Of a stretch of 64,000 bases of DNA, positions 61,705-64,000 are shown one piece after another. Numbering within the stretch: position 1 is the first letter of the stretch; each line of letters begins with the position of its first letter. This DNA is from Methylobacterium sp. J-088. GTDB lineage: Bacteria; Pseudomonadota; Alphaproteobacteria; Rhizobiales; Beijerinckiaceae. The DNA is taken from positions 1 to 64,000 of the forward strand of contig NZ_JAKSYH010000251.1 of assembly GCF_022829295.1 (NCBI RefSeq), written 5' to 3'. A program made the position numbers and the translations under genes. The notes below the pieces were generated by a model. That model did not search any database and was not told the origin of the DNA. It worked only from the letters and a program-made list of their open reading frames with translations.

Positions 61705-61971
61705 ATGGCACGTCGCGTTTACTACCGGATCAGCGACAGAGCGGATGGCTGCTTCGACGCCATCGTGACGGTCGAACCCGATACTGTCGTTCGCCGGGAG
61801 GGCTTCGCGTCGCTCGCGGAGGTCGAGGAGTGGATCGAGGGCCTGCGTGTCCTGATGGCGGCGCTCGGCGCGCCGGTGTCGCAGTGCTTCCAGGATTCGA
61901 CCCCGCCGGAGCCGGCCGAGGCCGGATCCGACCGTGTCTGCCCGCCCGGCAAGGTCCGCGCCGCGCGCTGA
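61705..61971 (+). CDS. Small hypothetical protein
   Basis: An 88-residue protein: YYRISDRADGCFDAIVTVEP, then SLAEVEEWIEGLRVLMAALG and a polar Pro-rich tail. The N-terminal half looks like a small beta sheet plus one helix. No named family. The same frame is open for 1.5 kb upstream as an antisense shadow of the aminopeptidase gene; only this part is credible. The ATG at 61705 is preceded by CTCGGGATC, a weak ribosome site. Confidence 0.55.
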   Translation: MARRVYYRISDRADGCFDAIVTVEPDTVVRREGFASLAEVEEWIEGLRVLMAALGAPVSQCFQDSTPPEPAEAGSDRVCPPGKVRAAR

Positions 61972-62068
61972 GGGCGCGGGCAGCGATCAGAGATACTCCG
62001 CGGGGACATAACGGGTCGAGGACTGGCTCAGACCTTACGCGGGCCGATCGTGCCCGCCTGCGCGCGGT

Positions 62069-63001
62069 TCAGCGCTGAAGGCGTCGCACGGGGCGCGCGG
62101 CCGCGCCGCCGCGCATCAGCACGAGGGCGACCCAGCCCTCGATCAGACCGCGGCGCACGAGGGCGAAGCCCTGGTGTCGGTAAGCCGAGAGGACGCCCGG
62201 GACATCGCGCTCGATCAGGCCGGACAGAACCAATACGCCGCCGGGGGCCACCACCCGCGTCAGCGAGGGGGCGAGGAGTCGCAGCGGCCCCGCCAGGATG
62301 TTGGCGAAAACCAGATCGAAATGACGCGGACGGGCAGCGAGGCGGTGGCGCACACCGGGGCCGAGATAGAGCTTGAGATAGGGGCCGAGACCGTTGGCGC
62401 GGGCGTTCTCGCGGGCCGTGAGCACCGCCTCCGCGTCGAGATCCCCGGCCACGATCGGCTGTCGCAACGCCTTGGCGGCCGCGAAGGCCAGGATCCCGGT
62501 GCCCGTGCCGACGTCGAGGATATGGGCCGGCCGCCGCCGTTTCAGCACCTGAACCAGCGCCCGCAGGCAGCCGAGCGTCGTACCGTGGTGCCCCGTGCCG
62601 AAGGCCAGCGCCGCCTCGATCTCGATCGGCAGATCGTTGGCGCGCACCGCATCCCTGTCGTGCGAGCCGTGAACGATAAAGCGCCCGGCCCGGACGGGCT
62701 TCAGCCCCTCCAGCGAGGCCCGCACCCAATCCTGCTGGTCGATCGTACGAAATTCCGCCGCGTCGGCGGCGTCGCCGATCACCGGCCGGATCAGCGCGCG
62801 GACGTAGTCTTCATCGGGTGCATCCGCGAAATAGGCTTCGAGCCGCCACGTGCGTCCGTCCGCATCCTCGAAGGCCGCGACGGCGGTCTCGGTGGGATCG
62901 AACATCTCGCCCAGAAGATCCGTCATGGCCCGCGCCGAGCGCTCGTCGGTCAGCAGGCACAGGACGTGGGACGGGCGATGGGGCGGCAAACCTTCCAGCA
63001 T
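62069..63001 (-). CDS. prmA: Ribosomal protein L11 methyltransferase PrmA-like
   Basis: A 310-residue methyltransferase. The N-terminal substrate-recognition domain ends before QDWVRASLEGLKPVRAGRF. The SAM-binding core shows FGTGHHGTTLGCL, ILDVGTGTGILAFAAAK, GDLDAEAV and LVFANILAGPLRLLAP. It modifies lysines and the N-terminus of ribosomal protein L11. The start is uncertain: ATG 63001 begins the family-like sequence (LEGLPPHRPSHV), ATG 63034 adds eleven residues, and the frame opens to 63151. Confidence 0.92.
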   Translation of the reverse strand: MLEGLPPHRPSHVLCLLTDERSARAMTDLLGEMFDPTETAVAAFEDADGRTWRLEAYFADAPDEDYVRALIRPVIGDAADAAEFRTIDQQDWVRASLEGLKPVRAGRFIVHGSHDRDAVRANDLPIEIEAALAFGTGHHGTTLGCLRALVQVLKRRRPAHILDVGTGTGILAFAAAKALRQPIVAGDLDAEAVLTARENARANGLGPYLKLYLGPGVRHRLAARPRHFDLVFANILAGPLRLLAPSLTRVVAPGGVLVLSGLIERDVPGVLSAYRHQGFALVRRGLIEGWVALVLMRGGAAARPVRRLQR

Positions 63002-63290
63002 GGGTCCGGGCTGTAACGCCGACGCGCGCGACATCACAGGGGGCAAGCGGATGCCGACGCGAAAAAACCGACGCCGCCGGGCGGGACCGGCCCGTGCCCT
63101 CACGGTCGCGGCGCGATTTGTTGCGCGGGAGACACAAGCGGCAATACTCATTTCGTTGATGTTCTAAATCACTATCTCGGTCCGGAATGTATGATTAGAC
63201 AGTCTCGGCTTCCCAAAGCCAGACCCCTCAACTCCGGCACGCCACTCATTCGTGAGTTGGCGCGCCAGTTTTGGCAGGCACGCATAGTCG

Positions 63291-63434
63291 ATGACCGCCC
63301 CCTTCTTCATCAGTGCCGCACTTGCCTGTGCCACCACGTGCGCCGCGTGGCTGTGGGCACTCGTCGTGGCGGCCGGCATGACCCCGCTGCCGGAGGCCGG
63401 ATCGCCTGAGCGGCGCGACCTCCGGACCTGGTGA
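63291..63434 (+). CDS. Possible small membrane protein
   Basis: A 47-codon frame: ATG, then a hydrophobic stretch (FFISAALACATTCAAWLWALVVAAG) and a charged end (SPERRDLRTW). A single membrane helix or signal anchor is plausible. There is no good ribosome site, so coding is uncertain. Function unknown. Confidence 0.3.
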   Translation: MTAPFFISAALACATTCAAWLWALVVAAGMTPLPEAGSPERRDLRTW

Positions 63435-63594
63435 AAGACCGGACCACGAATCGCCACCGCGCACGCACAGCAATGCGGCATCGTGCGCACACGTTAACCA
63501 CAGGCGACCGCGCAACCGAGCGGAACCCGCTTCGCGGAGCGACGTTTTCGGCCGGCTTTCGACGTGAAACGCGATGAAGCAGGGTGCGTACCGC

Positions 63595-63795
63595 GTGACC
63601 AAGTCCAGACGTTCCGGCCGCTTCGGGCCCGTGGTCGTCGCCGAGCCGTCGGCGCCTGCGCGGCCGCCGCGTGAACGGCTCTTCGGCGGCCCGACACCCG
63701 ATGGGCCACTGCCGGGGCACCTTCTCGTCCTGCTGAGCCGCCTGCATCGCGCGGAAAATGCTCCGAAAGAGCCCCGCGACCCGGCGCATGGCTGA
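63595..63795 (+). CDS. Possible small hypothetical protein
   Basis: A 66-codon frame from GTG 63595 (or 73 codons from ATG 63574), basic and Pro-rich at the N-terminus, with a helix HLLVLLSRLHRAENA near the end. No family match; the reverse strand also has a long frame here. Given only because the end of the frame reads like a real helix. Confidence 0.3.
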   Translation: MTKSRRSGRFGPVVVAEPSAPARPPRERLFGGPTPDGPLPGHLLVLLSRLHRAENAPKEPRDPAHG

Positions 63796-63917
63796 ACGCC
63801 GCACGCGCGCACGTCGCCGGGCAGGGCACCGGTTCTTGGCCGGGCATCAAGCGGCGTTTATGCTCCCCGTCATACCCGGCCGGATATAGCGGACGGCGAC
63901 AAAGGGGACCTTCGGCC

Positions 63918-64000
63918 ATGCGCCCGACCCGACGCATCCTCGTGGCGCTCCCCCTCGGGGCTCTGGCGTTCGGCTCAGCGCCCCACGCCGCGCGGGCGGG
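63918..64000 (+). CDS. Secreted protein, N-terminus only (cut by window end)
   Basis: ATG at 63918 with AAAGGGG nine bases upstream starts MRPTRRILVALPLGALAFGS followed by APHAARAG, a standard signal peptide with a probable cleavage after ARA. The mature protein lies beyond the window, so no function can be given. Confidence 0.6.
   Translation, partial: MRPTRRILVALPLGALAFGSAPHAARA

Overview
The window is a high-GC chromosomal segment whose gene content points to an alphaproteobacterium of the order Hyphomicrobiales, most likely Methylobacterium or a close relative. The evidence is the division and cell-wall (dcw) cluster running through ftsZ-lpxC-bamD-recN, a long-linker FtsZ with a conserved C-terminal peptide, several alphaproteobacterial palindromic repeats, and a class A RNase P RNA. 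Genus assignment is inference from gene style; no 16S rRNA gene is present.

Positions 1-23,250 are accessory in character. They hold an eroded tyrosine-recombinase gene, a VOC-fold protein, two TonB-dependent siderophore-type receptors (2415-4634 and 16594-18873), an orphan CHASE3/PAS hybrid histidine kinase with two receivers, a DUF2252 protein, an IS5-type transposase remnant, a DUF2235 hydrolase and an aldo/keto reductase. Inside this part lies a compact molybdenum locus (5379-10166): DUF2325 protein, modE, modA, a Mop-domain molbindin, a periplasmic protein of unknown function, a second divergent modA and trmO. Three palindromes of ModE-box type sit exactly in front of the DUF2325 gene, between modE and modA, and in front of the second modA. 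No modB or modC is present. This putative ModE regulon, including an uncharacterised DUF2325 protein, is the most interesting system in the window.

Positions 23,249-50,932 are core chromosome: gloA, rnpB, then rsmH-ftsL-ftsI-murE-murF-mraY-murD-ftsW-murG-murC-murB-ddl-ftsQ-ftsA-ftsZ, followed by lpxC, bamD and recN. The cluster is interrupted by a reverse-strand soluble chemotaxis receptor between murD and ftsW, a reverse-strand RelE-type toxin/antitoxin pair between murC and murB, and a forward MazE/MazF pair between murB and ddl. Palindromic repeat elements occur between mraY and murD, in front of murB, after bamD and after phoB. mraZ is absent from its usual place.

Positions 51,049-57,256 carry a small NepR-like protein gene and the phosphate regulon pstSCAB-phoU-phoB behind a three-repeat Pho box; no phoR is present. 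The right end has a DsbD/ScsB-type disulfide reductase, a Xaa-Pro aminopeptidase, prmA, small hypothetical genes and the beginning of a secreted protein cut by the window edge. No tRNA, rRNA or CRISPR array was seen.
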